5,088 nucleotides of DNA from Nitrososphaerota archaeon (GTDB taxonomy: Archaea > Thermoproteota > Nitrososphaeria > Nitrososphaerales > UBA57). The notes under the pieces were generated by a model. That model worked only from the letters and a program-made list of their open reading frames with translations. It was not told the origin of the DNA and ran no database searches. Shown here piece after piece: positions 4,433 to 5,088 of the stretch (the stretch's first letter is position 1; each line of letters opens with the position of its first letter). The position numbers were made by a program, and so were the translations under genes. The stretch spans positions 1 through 5,088 of the forward strand of contig JACZWF010000120.1 of the NCBI GenBank assembly GCA_022572285.1. Direction: 5' to 3'.

Positions 4433-5088
4433 ATGAGTAGAGAGCGAATGGTTGCGAGTAGGAGAGTGGGAGACTCAAACCCGGTGGTTGTCTATGGCTT
4501 GAGCACGGAGGGGTACCAAATCGCATCCTCGCTGGCCATGAATCATACGCCCACAATCCTTGTTGATGAGCGACTGCAAGTCGCGACTGAGGTCGGGCCA
4601 GAAACTGTATCGACTTATTCAACTGCGAGAGAACTCATCGAGGAGGAATCACTCTTAGGCATTAGGCCGATCGATGTGACGATCTCCGAAACGGATGCAG
4701 TGTTCTTCACCCCCAAAATTCGAAGGCCTGGAGAGGAAGCTAAGAAGGAATGGTCATCTATGCTTTCATCCATCTCGAAGAGCATATCGAAAGGAACTAT
4801 AATTTTTTCATGTTTACCGGTGGGCTTTGGCGTCAACTCAGAGATGATAGAAATTGTGGAAAGAGCGAGCGGGCTGAAGGCCTGGGAAGAGTTCACTTAT
4901 GTGTATCTCCCCTTGCTTCCTAGAACAAGATCAGCCATCACCTTTGGCATGGAAAAAAATGAGTTGGTCGAGAAAGCCAATGAAATCCTTCGGCTAGCTC
5001 AGATCAAACACCCAAAAAGCCTGACTCTACACCTTTCGGAGATTAATTACCTGCGGGAGATTATGGGACAATACCCACAGCAAGTCAT
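4433..5088 (+). CDS. Nucleotide-sugar dehydrogenase-like Rossmann protein, 3'-truncated by the window edge
   Basis: A frame of 218 codons with no stop runs off the window. It begins with a Rossmann unit: strand NPVVVYGLSTEG (16-27), helix IASSLAM, and strand ILVDE (42-46), whose acidic end would hold the NAD ribose. SETDAVFFTP (85-94) and KGTIIFSCLPVGFG (120-133) match the UDP-glucose/GDP-mannose dehydrogenase positions 'aDvifi.vpTP' and 'StvppGt'. ASGL (145-148) and FTYVYLPLLPR (154-164) match 'sGl' and 'yaPEr'. The motifs are degenerate (no STVPPG, no PER), so it may be a divergent or non-catalytic relative. An in-frame TGA at 4415-4417 bounds the start. ATG 4433 is the longest choice; ATG 4448 would be leaderless from an AT-rich element near 4420-4428. 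Being divergent from the DUF354 gene supports a sugar-nucleotide role. Confidence 0.6.
   Translation, partial: MSRERMVASRRVGDSNPVVVYGLSTEGYQIASSLAMNHTPTILVDERLQVATEVGPETVSTYSTARELIEEESLLGIRPIDVTISETDAVFFTPKIRRPGEEAKKEWSSMLSSISKSISKGTIIFSCLPVGFGVNSEMIEIVERASGLKAWEEFTYVYLPLLPRTRSAITFGMEKNELVEKANEILRLAQIKHPKSLTLHLSEINYLREIMGQYPQQV

Noticed and set aside
4425..4896. Two minus-strand ORFs of 65 and 93 codons (4425-4622 and 4615-4896)
   Set aside because: Both lie antisense to the continuous 218-codon dehydrogenase-like frame on the plus strand, which has recognisable Rossmann motifs. Their own translations show no family features.

Overview
The window looks archaeal. The evidence is a tRNA gene interrupted by three short introns, at least two of which fold into the bulge-helix-bulge (BHB) shape cut by the archaeal splicing endonuclease. 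There are also TATA-type promoters about 25-30 bp before genes that have little or no leader, T-rich terminators, and a DUF354 protein. The small leaderless genes and multi-intron tRNA suggest the TACK side (Nitrososphaeria/Thaumarchaeota or a relative). That placement is inference; no rRNA or lineage marker is present.

Layout. 1-407 (+): C-terminal part of an unrecognised membrane protein. 408-580: intergenic, with a weak tRNA-3'-end-like fragment and the promoter of the next gene. 581-796 (+): a 71-residue two-helix membrane protein, convergent with a winged-helix regulator at 793-1413 (-); their stop codons share one CTAG. 1412-1458: a compact divergent promoter/operator with three copies of a TRTGAGT half-site. 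1479-1694 (+): a 71-residue protein with an N-terminal hydrophobic segment and an acidic Pro/Ser/Thr-rich tail. 1695-1912: a T-rich terminator, a possible 34-codon ORF and a weak promoter. 1913-2608 (+): an isochorismatase-family cysteine hydrolase. 2726-2974 (-): an 82-residue protein or fragment resembling the N-terminal domain of a tyrosine recombinase. 3029-3160 (-): tRNA-Gln(UUG) with three introns. 3185-4279 (-): DUF354 glycosyltransferase-like protein. 4433-5088 (+): 5' part of a divergent nucleotide-sugar-dehydrogenase-like gene that runs off the window.

How it fits together. The DUF354 gene and the dehydrogenase-like gene are divergent neighbours across about 150 bp and probably serve surface polysaccharide or glycan synthesis. 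The winged-helix regulator probably represses itself and the small exported/membrane protein opposite it. The recombinase-like fragment lies 55 bp past the 3' end of tRNA-Gln, which suggests an old integration site. The most unusual item is the tRNA: 59 of its 132 nt are intron, and one intron hairpin pairs with the anticodon.
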